Shown here: in pieces, positions 52,937 through 60,660 of the stretch
Layout of the letters: each line of letters begins with the position of its first letter
Position numbering within the stretch: the first letter of the stretch is position 1
Origin: Oscillospiraceae bacterium
GTDB lineage: Bacteria; Bacillota; Clostridia; Oscillospirales; Ruminococcaceae
NCBI GenBank assembly: GCA_017505635.1
Contig: JAFVOU010000024.1
Location: forward strand, 1-60,660
DNA length: 60,660 nt
Direction of reading: 5' to 3'
Notes under the pieces: model-generated
The model's database searches: none
What the model was told of the DNA's origin: nothing
The model's input: only the letters and a program-made list of their open reading frames with translations
Program-made: the position numbers and the translations under genes

Positions 52937-55900
52937 TTGCGTGCAGAAATTATATGTGTGGGCACAGAACTTCTGCTGGGTGATATTTTAAATACCAATG
53001 CCCAGTATCTTTCCCGCGCACTGTCCGAAATCGGCATAGCAGTTTACAATCAGCAGGTAGTGGGCGACAACAGGGAACGCCTTGCACAGGCAGTGGAAAT
53101 TGCAAAGCGCCGCAGTGATATAGTTATTTTTTCAGGCGGTCTGGGACCTACCGATGACGACCTGACAAAACAGACTGTTGCGGAAATATATAATGACAGG
53201 CTTGTACACAATCAGCAGGTTGAGGATAAAATCCGTGACCATTTCGGACGTATGGGCCGTCAGATGACCGAAAATAATATAAAACAGGCATATGTGCCTG
53301 AAAAAGGCAAATATATGCCAAACGACAACGGCACAGCACCTGGCATAATCTTTATCGACGGCGAAAAACTGGCAATTCTTTTGCCGGGACCGCCACGGGA
53401 GCTTATTCCTATGATGGATAACCAGGTTATGCCTCTTCTTCGAAAACTTGTAAAAGGTGTTATACGTTCGCGATATGTAAAAACAATGTGCATAGGCGAA
53501 AGTATGCTGGAAACAAAAATCAGCCATATTCTCGAAAGCGAAAACCCAACCGCTGCACTTTACGCAAAGGGTGACGGAGAGGTGACAATCCGTATAACAG
53601 CAAGGGCAGAAGACAATCAGCAGGCAGACAGTATGCTGGATGACATTCAGGCACAGCTTCAAAGTGAGATAAGCGAATACATATACGGTGTTGACACAGA
53701 TAATGTGGAAACCGTTATTGTGGATACACTTAAAAGGGCTATGCAGACGGTTGCAGTGGCAGAAAGCTGCACAGGCGGCAAAATTGCCTCCCGTATAACT
53801 TCGGTGGCGGGGGCTTCCAATGTGTTTGAACTTGGACTTTGCACCTATTCCAACAAACAGAAGGTTGAAATTCTTGATGTAAGTCAGGATACTATAGAGG
53901 AATATACCGAGGTAAGCAGTCAGGTTGCAGCACAGATGGCGGAAAATGTGCGCATTAAGGCCGAAAGCGACTACGGTGTTGCAACAACAGGCTATGCGGG
54001 CCCTGGTGGCAAGGATGTAGGTCTTGTTTATGTGGCGGTTGCAACAAAAGACAAAACATATGTGGTAAAACACCACTTTGCAGGCAGCCGCGAGGTTGTT
54101 ATCAACCTTGCAAGCCAGTATGCACTGGATTTGCTGCGTCGGGTTATTTTTGGCTTGCCTGTAAATAATGCAGAGGAATTTTCAAAGCCACAGCAGCAAA
54201 AGAAAAAATCAGGCATTAAAAAAGCAATTGTAACATTATTTGTTATGCTTTTGCTTGCGGTGGCAATTGCACTGGGCTGGATTTATTACAAAACAGGCTC
54301 CTTGCCGCAGATATCTTTTTTAAATGCATTTATAAGTACACCTCAGTCTGTAAGCGAGGTTATCGCACAGCGACAGACACAGGATTTTTTTTCACAGGGT
54401 TTTGAGCAGGAAACTTCTGATTTAGTATCCGGCTCTTGGGCTCAAAACCATAAGTTAGAGAGCTGGATAACCATAAAAAATATACCTGCCGAATATGCTG
54501 TTGGCAAAAAGCACCACAGCGGAAAAGAGCAGGGCAGCGTTGTGTATAAGGACGAAGCAATTGCAGGAATGACTACCCTCAGCGGCTTTGACCAGAATAT
54601 GCTTTATAAAAAAGACAGCATTTCTGCCATTGACGGCACAACAAAGATGCTTGTGTTCAGCAACGATGGCAGCTATGACATTTACTCCATGTTTGGTGTT
54701 GTTAACTATACACAGCAGGAGTACAACGGTCTGCTTAAAATGACCGATGCAAACGACATTGTGGACGAAGCTCTGCGAAAAACAGCGGTGAATTTCAACC
54801 AGGCGGATGTAACGGGATTTGATGATATTATTATTTTAAAACAGACCGGAGAAAATGAAGATTTAACCCTCTACTTTGCACGAAAAGGGGATATTGCACT
54901 GTCTCAGGATAACGGTATGGACAGTAACGTTGAAACTGATGATGAACATCAGGCAGTGACTGAGCCGGAGGACAGCAGTGAAAATTCCCGGGACGAAGAT
55001 GAAACTTCTTCCGAAAGTGATGAAGAGGAAAGCAGCGGAGACGGTTCTTCTGCAGATGATGAAGAAAGCGAATCTTCTGACAGCGAAGAGGAAAGTTCTG
55101 TCCGCCCAACACCGACACCTTCGGACAGACCGGAAACAGAACCAACAAGAAAACCGGAACCAACAGCAAAACCAACAACAAAACCAACAACAAAACCAAC
55201 AACAAAACCAACGGCAGCTCCAACAGCAAAACCGACATCTGCACCTACTGCAAAACCAACGGCAACGCCGACAGCCAAACCGACAGCTGCACCGACAGCT
55301 GCACCAACCCCTGTTGTTACACAACAGCCTACACCGCCGCCGGCAGGAAAAACACTCACGGTAACAGCGGACGGTCAGGTGGTTACAGGTCCTGCAGAAG
55401 AAATTCTTGCAAAAATTGTTTCAAGAGAGATGACGGGCAGCTGGGATGCCGATGCCCTCAAGGCACAGGCGATTGCAAGCCATACATATCTGGTTTATCA
55501 GTACAATCACGGCAACAGCGCCCCTGCGGTTTCTTTCAAAACAATCTATCCGCAGGTAGCAGAGGCGGTAAAAGATGTTTCCGACATTATTATGACAATC
55601 AACGGTCAGGCAGCTTACACGCCTTATTTTGCTTCTTCAGCAGGCAGAACCAACTCCTCTGCAGAGGTGTGGGGCGGTCACTACAGCCATCTTGTTTCGG
55701 TAGAAAGCAAGTACGACTATCAGGCAAGCGGATATCAGGGCACCGTTACAGTGTCAAAAGACCAGATGGAACAGATAATCCGTGATGTTATCGGCGTTGA
55801 ACCTACAGGCGAACCGTCCGAATGGATTAAGGTGCTGGACAAGACAGGCGGCGGCTACAACAACAATATGTCAATATGCGGCGCAACAACCTACTATAAC

Positions 55901-56161
55901 CGCGTAAACAAAAAGACAAGCAATATCACAGGCCGCTGGATGCGCGAAGATATCCTTAAAGGTGTGGCCAGCGGCAGTCTGCGTTCTGCGGCATTTGATG
56001 TTTCCTATGCTGACGGCACATTCACATTTACCACATACGGCTACGGCCATGGTGCAGGTATGAGCCAGTGGGGCGCACAGCTTTATGCAGTAAACGAAGG
56101 CTGGTCCTACGAACAGATACTCAAACACTACTATCAGGGTGTTACACTTACCAAATATTAA
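52937..56161 (+). CDS. CinA - transmembrane - sortase-like - SpoIID fusion protein
   Basis: A single 1074-residue frame. Residues 1-170 are the MoCF-like CinA domain (RAEIICVGTELLLGD); about 255-415 the CinA amidohydrolase (VAVAESCTGGKIASR; NMN deamidase in CinA/PncC). A membrane helix follows at about 430-452. Then an extracytoplasmic sortase-B-like region (about 475-655: LESWITIKNIPAEYAV, a Tyr-Asp-Ile-Tyr-Ser segment) without the expected TLxTC Cys. An acidic Ser/Glu/Asp stretch (660-720) and a Lys-Pro-Thr repeat stalk (720-800) lead to SpoIID (805-1073: VSREMTGSWDADALKAQAIASHTY, YGYGHGAGMSQWGA), a peptidoglycan lytic transglycosylase domain. I start at the TTG at 52937, eight bases after AAAGGG; GTG at 52928 overlaps that site. 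Confidence 0.88.
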   Translation: MRAEIICVGTELLLGDILNTNAQYLSRALSEIGIAVYNQQVVGDNRERLAQAVEIAKRRSDIVIFSGGLGPTDDDLTKQTVAEIYNDRLVHNQQVEDKIRDHFGRMGRQMTENNIKQAYVPEKGKYMPNDNGTAPGIIFIDGEKLAILLPGPPRELIPMMDNQVMPLLRKLVKGVIRSRYVKTMCIGESMLETKISHILESENPTAALYAKGDGEVTIRITARAEDNQQADSMLDDIQAQLQSEISEYIYGVDTDNVETVIVDTLKRAMQTVAVAESCTGGKIASRITSVAGASNVFELGLCTYSNKQKVEILDVSQDTIEEYTEVSSQVAAQMAENVRIKAESDYGVATTGYAGPGGKDVGLVYVAVATKDKTYVVKHHFAGSREVVINLASQYALDLLRRVIFGLPVNNAEEFSKPQQQKKKSGIKKAIVTLFVMLLLAVAIALGWIYYKTGSLPQISFLNAFISTPQSVSEVIAQRQTQDFFSQGFEQETSDLVSGSWAQNHKLESWITIKNIPAEYAVGKKHHSGKEQGSVVYKDEAIAGMTTLSGFDQNMLYKKDSISAIDGTTKMLVFSNDGSYDIYSMFGVVNYTQQEYNGLLKMTDANDIVDEALRKTAVNFNQADVTGFDDIIILKQTGENEDLTLYFARKGDIALSQDNGMDSNVETDDEHQAVTEPEDSSENSRDEDETSSESDEEESSGDGSSADDEESESSDSEEESSVRPTPTPSDRPETEPTRKPEPTAKPTTKPTTKPTTKPTAAPTAKPTSAPTAKPTATPTAKPTAAPTAAPTPVVTQQPTPPPAGKTLTVTADGQVVTGPAEEILAKIVSREMTGSWDADALKAQAIASHTYLVYQYNHGNSAPAVSFKTIYPQVAEAVKDVSDIIMTINGQAAYTPYFASSAGRTNSSAEVWGGHYSHLVSVESKYDYQASGYQGTVTVSKDQMEQIIRDVIGVEPTGEPSEWIKVLDKTGGGYNNNMSICGATTYYNRVNKKTSNITGRWMREDILKGVASGSLRSAAFDVSYADGTFTFTTYGYGHGAGMSQWGAQLYAVNEGWSYEQILKHYYQGVTLTKY
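55150..55320 (+). repeat. degenerate in-frame repeat coding the KPT/APT stalk
   Basis: Short tandem units of six to nine bases (aaaccaaca and variants) encode alternating Lys-Pro-Thr and Ala-Pro-Thr between the sortase-like and SpoIID domains. The units are irregular, so this is a coding low-complexity tract and not a CRISPR or satellite. Confidence 0.8.
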
Positions 56162-56179
56162 TTTCCGGAAGGCACAATA

Positions 56180-57355
56180 ATGAAATACGTTTCACCACAG
56201 ACAGAAAAAAGAAAACAGCAGCGAAAAAAACGCAAAAAGCAGATGCTTGTTGCGGCTGTTGCTGCTGTGCTTGTGGTGATTGCAATAGTGCTGGTGATGT
56301 TTGTTTTCGGTGGAAAAGGCAAGGATAACAGCGGCGGGACAAGCAGCAGTGTTCAGACCGAAATCACCCCGCAGCCTGATGAAAAACCTCAGGAAAACCC
56401 GACAGACAACGAAGAAAGCAAGCCGGATAAAGAAGACAGTAAACCGCAAAAGGATAAAAAACCAAAGAAAAACAAAACTTCGGTTTTTGCAAAGGTAAAA
56501 TCAGTTTTTACAAAAACCGAAGCTATGGCTTACAAATATCCGGCAATGGCTTTTGGCAGAAGCATAGAGGAAGAAGCAGACAGCATAATCAGTCTTTCGC
56601 CTATGGCTACAGAATTTATACTGTCATCTCCGTCACAGAATGCACTTGTTGCGGTAAGCAGTTACTGTAACAAATACAGCTTTGAACATCTTATGACGGT
56701 TGGCAGCCCTCTTTTACCTGATGTGGACAAAATAATTCAGCTTGCACCTGATTACGTAATTGTGCAGACACCATTGTCGGATGTGGATAAGGTAAAACTG
56801 GAACAAAGCGGTATTACTGTTCTGCAGATTAGTGCTCCGGAAAGTCTCGATGATGTAAAGGAAATATACCGCAGTATAACAGCCCTTACCCACGGCAGTG
56901 AAATTGCATCATTTGAAGCAGAACGGGTTAAGGCATCTGTTTTGCAAAAGCTGGAACTTTACAGAAAAGCACTGGAAAACACCGACAAAAAGGATGTTGC
57001 AATGGTGTTTAACGGCTACGGAATGGTGGCAACAAAGGACACATTTGAAGCAGAAATCCTTAAAAATTTCTTTGATATAGCAATAAATGGCAATGACTAT
57101 TATGTTGAAGATTTCTCCACAGTTGCGGCATCAAATCCGCAGGTAATAATTGTGCCTGACTATATGACCGAAACCGATGTTGCAAATATGGGTTTTGCTG
57201 ACAGCGAAGCTGTGAAAAACGGCAATGTTTACTTTGTCGACATTCAACAGTTCGAAACTGCAAGCGCAAAGACAATCGACACACTGTGCGGAATTGCAAA
57301 CGAAGTTTACGGTGATGCAATAACAGTACAGGCAACAGCAGAAATTGCTCAGTAA
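56180..57355 (+). CDS. membrane-anchored periplasmic-binding-like protein (TroA/BtuF fold)
   Basis: A 391-residue protein with a very basic N-terminus, one helix (MLVAAVAAVLVVIAIVLVMFVFG, about 22-44) with no lipobox Cys, a charged Lys/Glu/Pro-rich tether to about 100, then a class III binding-protein domain: ADSIISLSPMATEFI, VDKIIQLAPDYVIVQTPLSDVDKVKLEQSGITVLQI and a long linking helix. Relatives bind iron chelates, cobalamin or metal ions for ABC importers, but no permease or ATPase gene is adjacent. It starts 18 bases after the CinA-SpoIID gene and shares its anchored-domain-on-a-stalk design. Confidence 0.85.
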   Translation: MKYVSPQTEKRKQQRKKRKKQMLVAAVAAVLVVIAIVLVMFVFGGKGKDNSGGTSSSVQTEITPQPDEKPQENPTDNEESKPDKEDSKPQKDKKPKKNKTSVFAKVKSVFTKTEAMAYKYPAMAFGRSIEEEADSIISLSPMATEFILSSPSQNALVAVSSYCNKYSFEHLMTVGSPLLPDVDKIIQLAPDYVIVQTPLSDVDKVKLEQSGITVLQISAPESLDDVKEIYRSITALTHGSEIASFEAERVKASVLQKLELYRKALENTDKKDVAMVFNGYGMVATKDTFEAEILKNFFDIAINGNDYYVEDFSTVAASNPQVIIVPDYMTETDVANMGFADSEAVKNGNVYFVDIQQFETASAKTIDTLCGIANEVYGDAITVQATAEIAQ

Positions 57356-57370
57356 TTACAATAAAAAGTA

Positions 57371-57398
57371 AAACGGACATCAAAAGATGTCCGTTTTT
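57371..57398 (+). terminator. terminator after the binding-like protein
   Basis: Perfect 11-bp stem (57371-57381 with 57386-57396), AAAA loop, T-run. Confidence 0.9.
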
Positions 57399-57429
57399 GT
57401 TATATATAGCTGCAATATTACGATTTGTA

Positions 57430-58620
57430 TTATTTTTTGTAAAATTTTGTGGTGTAATCTTTTCTGCTTTCACCGCTGAATTTAAAGAAAAGGCTTTGTA
57501 TATCCGTTGCAAAAGCTTCTTTTTCGATAATATTTCTGCAGTCAGCGTTTTTATCCTGTAGTATTCTGTAGGAGTGGCTGACTGGCAAGGCAGAAACTGC
57601 ATTTGCCTTTTTAACAATTTCCTCGCCGTTTTTATCCATTGCAAGTATGCGGATAAAAGGCGGCAGGGCAGGTGCATTTTTATCTGTACCCAAAAAAGCA
57701 GAAAGTATAATGCGGTTAAGTCTTGCTTTGGTGTACTGCTTTGTGGGAAGATTTTCAAAAAGCTTTTCAAAACTGCCGGATACTGCTGCGGCATTTTCAA
57801 AAGCATGGCTGAGTTCCATGTTACAGTCCGGCAGCTGTTCAAAATCGGCAGCGGAAAGTTTTTTCAGGGTGGAAATTACAGCTTTTTCATAAGCAGTGTC
57901 AGCAACAAAATAATCACCCTGTTCAAGACGTTTTAAAAAATCTTTCTGTATATTTTCCGGCACAAAACTGCAGGCGGTTTCAAAGCGGTATTCCTTAACC
58001 GCATTTCTTATACCGCTTGCACTGGCAAAGCCTTCCTTTGCTGTTAAATCATTGTAGTCAGCACCTTTGCGTTTTATTGGAATAAGCTGAACATCCCAGT
58101 TTAAACGTATACATTCTTTTATATACTCAAGGGCAAGAATATCGTTGCTTGCCGCGATAACATCTCTGTTAAGGTCAAATTTTTCTGTTATTGCTTTTTC
58201 TCTTGCAGCGGCAAAAGGTGTGTTTTCGGCAAGGTGCTTTTTCAGACTGGTTTCGTATTCGTCACTCAGCAGAAAAGCGGCAATTCTATGCAGAAGGTCA
58301 AGGTCTGCACTTTCACTGCCAAAACAGATTGCGTCAACCCCAAGGTTTTTAAGTATATGCACACCGCTTCTGGCAAAACCTTCGGCAGAACAGCTGCTGT
58401 AGGGGTAAGGCAATTCGCATACAAGGCTTACGCCGCAGTCCACAGCTGTTTTTGCACGGAAAAATTTGTCCAGCAGACTGATTTCTCCCCGCTGAACACA
58501 GCTTCCGCTCATAGCTGCAGCAATTTTTTCAAAGCCCATTTTTTTCAGACAGTCAATCTGATAGGCGTGCCCCTTGTGAAAGGGATTGTATTCTGCCACA
58601 ATTCCTACTGTTTTTGCCAT
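57430..58620 (-). CDS. tmcAL: tRNA(Met) cytidine acetate ligase
   Basis: ATP-dependent enzyme (YlbM/TmcAL) that acetylates C34 of elongator tRNA-Met using acetate. The nucleotidyltransferase signature GIVAEYNPFHKGH is at the N-terminus, followed by MSGSCVQRGE, and the RNA-binding helical region fills the C-terminal half. From the ATG at 58620, with AAGGAG eight bases upstream on the minus strand, it has 396 residues. Its use of acetate and its position divergent from acetate kinase are a neat but possibly chance pairing. Confidence 0.93.
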   Translation of the reverse strand: MAKTVGIVAEYNPFHKGHAYQIDCLKKMGFEKIAAAMSGSCVQRGEISLLDKFFRAKTAVDCGVSLVCELPYPYSSCSAEGFARSGVHILKNLGVDAICFGSESADLDLLHRIAAFLLSDEYETSLKKHLAENTPFAAAREKAITEKFDLNRDVIAASNDILALEYIKECIRLNWDVQLIPIKRKGADYNDLTAKEGFASASGIRNAVKEYRFETACSFVPENIQKDFLKRLEQGDYFVADTAYEKAVISTLKKLSAADFEQLPDCNMELSHAFENAAAVSGSFEKLFENLPTKQYTKARLNRIILSAFLGTDKNAPALPPFIRILAMDKNGEEIVKKANAVSALPVSHSYRILQDKNADCRNIIEKEAFATDIQSLFFKFSGESRKDYTTKFYKK

Positions 58621-58637
58621 AAAAAACTCCTTTTGCC

Positions 58638-58666
58638 TTGAAAAATCTACAAACATATTATATAAT
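58638..58666 (+). promoter_or_regulatory. ackA promoter
   Basis: TTGAAA (58638-58643), 17-base spacer, TATAAT (58661-58666), 50 bases before the ackA start. Confidence 0.72.
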
Positions 58667-58715
58667 AAAAATGCTATAAAATAAACACTTTATTTAGTTT
58701 GGAGGATTGATTAAA

Positions 58716-59918
58716 ATGAAAATTTTAGTTATCAACTGTGGTTCTAGCTCACTTAAATATCAGCTCATCAATATGGAAGACGAAAGCGTTATCTGCAAAG
58801 GTATTTGCGAAAGAATCGGTATTGAAGGCAGCTTTATCAAACACGAAGCTAACGATGGCAAATGGACAGTAGAAGTTCCATTCCCAACACACACAGAAGC
58901 ATTTGCAAAAGTTGTTGAAATGATGACAACAGGCGAAGGCAAAGTTATCAACGACGTTAAAGAAGTTTCTGCTATCGGTCACCGTGTTGCTCACGGCGCT
59001 GAAAGCTTTAAAGAATCCACACTCGTTAACGACGAAGTTATCGCAGAAATCGGTCGTCTTGGCGCAATCGCTCCATTGCACAACCCTGCACACGTTCTTG
59101 GTCTCAACAGCGCAAAAGCTGTATTCGGCGAAGACGTTCCAAACGTTGTAGTATTCGATACAGTTTTCCACGCAACAATGCCAAGAAAAGCTTACATGTA
59201 CGCAGTACCATACGAATGGTACGAAGATCACAAAGTTCGTCGTTACGGCTTCCACGGTACATCCCACAAATTTGTTTCCCTTGCAGCTGCTGAATTCCTC
59301 GGCAAAAAACCAGAAGAACTCAAAATCGTTACATGCCACCTCGGCAACGGTTCTTCCATCGCTGCAGTAGACGGCGGCAAAGTTGTTGATACATCCATGG
59401 GCTTCTCCCCACTTGCAGGTCTCCTTATGGGTACAAGATCCGGTGACGTTGACCCATCCGTAGCAGCATTTATCGCTGAAAAAACAGGTATGAACGGTGC
59501 AGAACTCAGCGTATACCTCAACAAAAAATGCGGCTTCCTTGGTGTTTCCGGTATCTCCAGCGACTGCCGTGACCTTGAAATCGCAGCAAGCGAAGGCAAT
59601 GAAAGAGCAGCTCTCACACTTGAAATGCTCGTTTACCAGATTCAGAAATTCATCGGCTCCTACACAGCAGCTATGAACGGTCTCGACTGCATCGTATTTA
59701 CAGGCGGTATCGGTGAAAACTCTGCTTCCACAAGAGCTAAAGTATGTGAAGGTCTTGGCTGGTTCGGCGTAGAAATCGACGCAGAACAGAACGCAAAACG
59801 CGGTCTTGCAGTTAACGACATCACAGGTGCTAACGGCAAAGTTAAAGTTCTCGTTGTTCAGACAAACGAAGAACTTATGATTGCTCGTGACACAAAACGT
59901 GTTGCTTTTGGTGAATAA
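58716..59918 (+). CDS. ackA: acetate kinase
   Basis: Converts acetyl phosphate and ADP to acetate and ATP, the main substrate-level phosphorylation step in many Clostridia. VINCGSSSLKYQL, IGHRVAHGAE, FDTVFHATMP, RRYGFHGTSH and ENSASTR are all conserved. From the ATG at 58716, ten bases after GGAGG at 58701-58705, it has 400 residues. The in-frame TTG at 58707 is too close to that site. Phosphotransacetylase is not in the window. Confidence 0.97.
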   Translation: MKILVINCGSSSLKYQLINMEDESVICKGICERIGIEGSFIKHEANDGKWTVEVPFPTHTEAFAKVVEMMTTGEGKVINDVKEVSAIGHRVAHGAESFKESTLVNDEVIAEIGRLGAIAPLHNPAHVLGLNSAKAVFGEDVPNVVVFDTVFHATMPRKAYMYAVPYEWYEDHKVRRYGFHGTSHKFVSLAAAEFLGKKPEELKIVTCHLGNGSSIAAVDGGKVVDTSMGFSPLAGLLMGTRSGDVDPSVAAFIAEKTGMNGAELSVYLNKKCGFLGVSGISSDCRDLEIAASEGNERAALTLEMLVYQIQKFIGSYTAAMNGLDCIVFTGGIGENSASTRAKVCEGLGWFGVEIDAEQNAKRGLAVNDITGANGKVKVLVVQTNEELMIARDTKRVAFGE

Positions 59919-59972
59919 TATAAAAATTATAGCTAATTTATATCAGAACCACATTTGAATATGAATAAGCAC

Positions 59973-60002
59973 AACGGCGGAGATTTTCTCCGCCGTTTTT
60001 GT
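59973..60002 (+). terminator. terminator after ackA
   Basis: Perfect 11-bp stem (59973-59983 with 59987-59997) and T-run. Confidence 0.92.
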
Positions 60003-60077
60003 ATACAATTTTGCATACTGTAATCTTACAATTGCTGTTTTATCTGATAGCTGTACAGCCGTCAGTTTTATCATTTG

Positions 60078-60106
60078 TTGAAGTTTACAGCGAAATCTGT
60101 TAAAAT
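60078..60106 (+). promoter_or_regulatory. promoter of the last gene
   Basis: TTGAAG (60078-60083), 17-base spacer, TAAAAT (60101-60106), 55 bases before the start codon. Confidence 0.55.
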
Positions 60107-60161
60107 GTTTCTAATAGATAAATTTGAATAGGTTGAACAGAGTAAGCGGGAGGTTTATATC

Positions 60162-60518
60162 ATGATTTTTAAAAATGGTTCCGGCTGGAAAGCCTGTTTT
60201 GATGAAAATAGCGGAAGATATTTCGGTGAATATGGCGGATTCCAGGAATATCATCTTTTTGAAATAACAAAAGAAATATTCGACCGACTTGACAACAAGA
60301 TGGTTGAGAGCGATGCAGGCAGCATTATACATGAAGGAAGACATATGTATATGGCTGTTGATGACCGCTGCGGACCTCCTTATACCATTATTTTCGATGA
60401 TGACTATGAAAAACTTTGCCCTTGGGCGAACGTTATAAAAAGCGGAAAGGTCTGGCCGGATAAGCTTACTGATGCAGTTGTTGAAATATTTGAATCTGAA
60501 AAGCACAACCGCGAATAA
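60162..60518 (+). CDS. hypothetical protein, 118 residues
   Basis: Unrecognised acidic soluble protein of 118 residues with no signal peptide, membrane helix or Cys motif beyond three scattered Cys. The opening (FKNGSGWKACFDENSGRYFGEYGGFQEYHLFEI) is rich in aromatic and Gly residues. GGGAGG precedes the ATG and a promoter lies at 60078-60106, so it is probably real and transcribed alone. The last 140 bases of the window after it show no further feature. Confidence 0.65.
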   Translation: MIFKNGSGWKACFDENSGRYFGEYGGFQEYHLFEITKEIFDRLDNKMVESDAGSIIHEGRHMYMAVDDRCGPPYTIIFDDDYEKLCPWANVIKSGKVWPDKLTDAVVEIFESEKHNRE

Positions 60519-60660
60519 CGAAGAGAGAAATGCGAACTGAAAAACAAATAATAGTTCTTTCAAATTCCAATTTATCTAATCAATCCTCCGAAACCCTTGT
60601 ATTTTCAAGGAAAATCGGCATTTTAATACTCGTTCCTTATGTATTTTCCCTTGTTTTTGC

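Noticed and set aside
55150..55320. CRISPR-like array
   Set aside because: The repeats are short, irregular and in frame with a Lys-Pro-Thr stalk.

Overview
The window reads as a chromosomal segment of a low-GC, endospore-forming anaerobic Firmicute of the class Clostridia, probably an Oscillospirales/Ruminococcaceae-like gut bacterium. The reasons are GerW and SpoIID sporulation-type proteins, ScpA/ScpB, an ECF transporter module, strong AGGAGG ribosome-binding sites with many TTG/GTG starts, a ZTP riboswitch on fhs and acetate kinase. No phage, plasmid, CRISPR array or intact insertion sequence is visible. Most of the window is housekeeping; the accessory interest is in a few short stretches.

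Layout: 57-1436 glyS; 1485-2403 (minus) a YitT-like membrane protein and rpmB; 2670-7955 a long plus-strand run (M50 protease, scpA, scpB, DUF2953, gerW, rluB, two small proteins, trmK); 8112-10462 a PhoB/PhoR-like two-component pair; 10645-11344 two paralogous small membrane proteins; 11389-13221 (minus) typA; 13515-25920 a dense plus-strand block (ruvC, ruvA, ruvB, glmM, an RNA methyltransferase, ecfA1-ecfA2-ecfT-truA, DUF5711, CvpA, a zinc-finger ClpE-like ATPase); 26036-27912 a ZTP riboswitch and fhs; 28042-28532 tRNA-Gly followed by repeated copies of its own 3' end and palindromic repeats; 28594-35137 an NTPase and then an operon whose leader is a molybdenum/tungsten-cofactor (Moco) riboswitch; 35254-37806 (minus) a TetM-like GTPase fused to a YacP/Rae1-like RNase; 38122-41854 folT, hisS, a LUD protein and a cation diffusion facilitator; 42453-44545 (minus) tRNA, AraC regulator, membrane protein and DtxR regulator; 44714-47315 the feo iron-uptake operon with four matching palindromic operators; 47479-50266 MarR, DegV and a MATE exporter; 50552-57355 nifS, thiI, a CinA-SpoIID fusion and a membrane-anchored binding protein; 57430-60518 tmcAL, ackA and a small unknown gene.

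The best candidate for an undescribed system is 29238-35137. A recognisable Moco riboswitch ending in an intrinsic terminator sits directly before a lipoprotein gene, a BtuCD/MolABC-type importer (binding protein, permease, ATPase), a second lipoprotein related to the first, and a DUF4213/DUF364 putative metal-chelation protein. The likely role is uptake and handling of molybdenum or tungsten. The lipoproteins resemble the sulfite-oxidase-type molybdopterin-binding fold, which is inference from sequence reading. Two multidomain fusions also deserve attention: CinA - transmembrane helix - sortase-like domain without a visible catalytic Cys - Ser/Asp/Pro/Thr-rich stalk - SpoIID (52937-56161), and the ribosomal-protection GTPase joined to a ribosome-associated RNase domain (35254-37806). 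All coordinates and motifs were read by eye; no database search was run.
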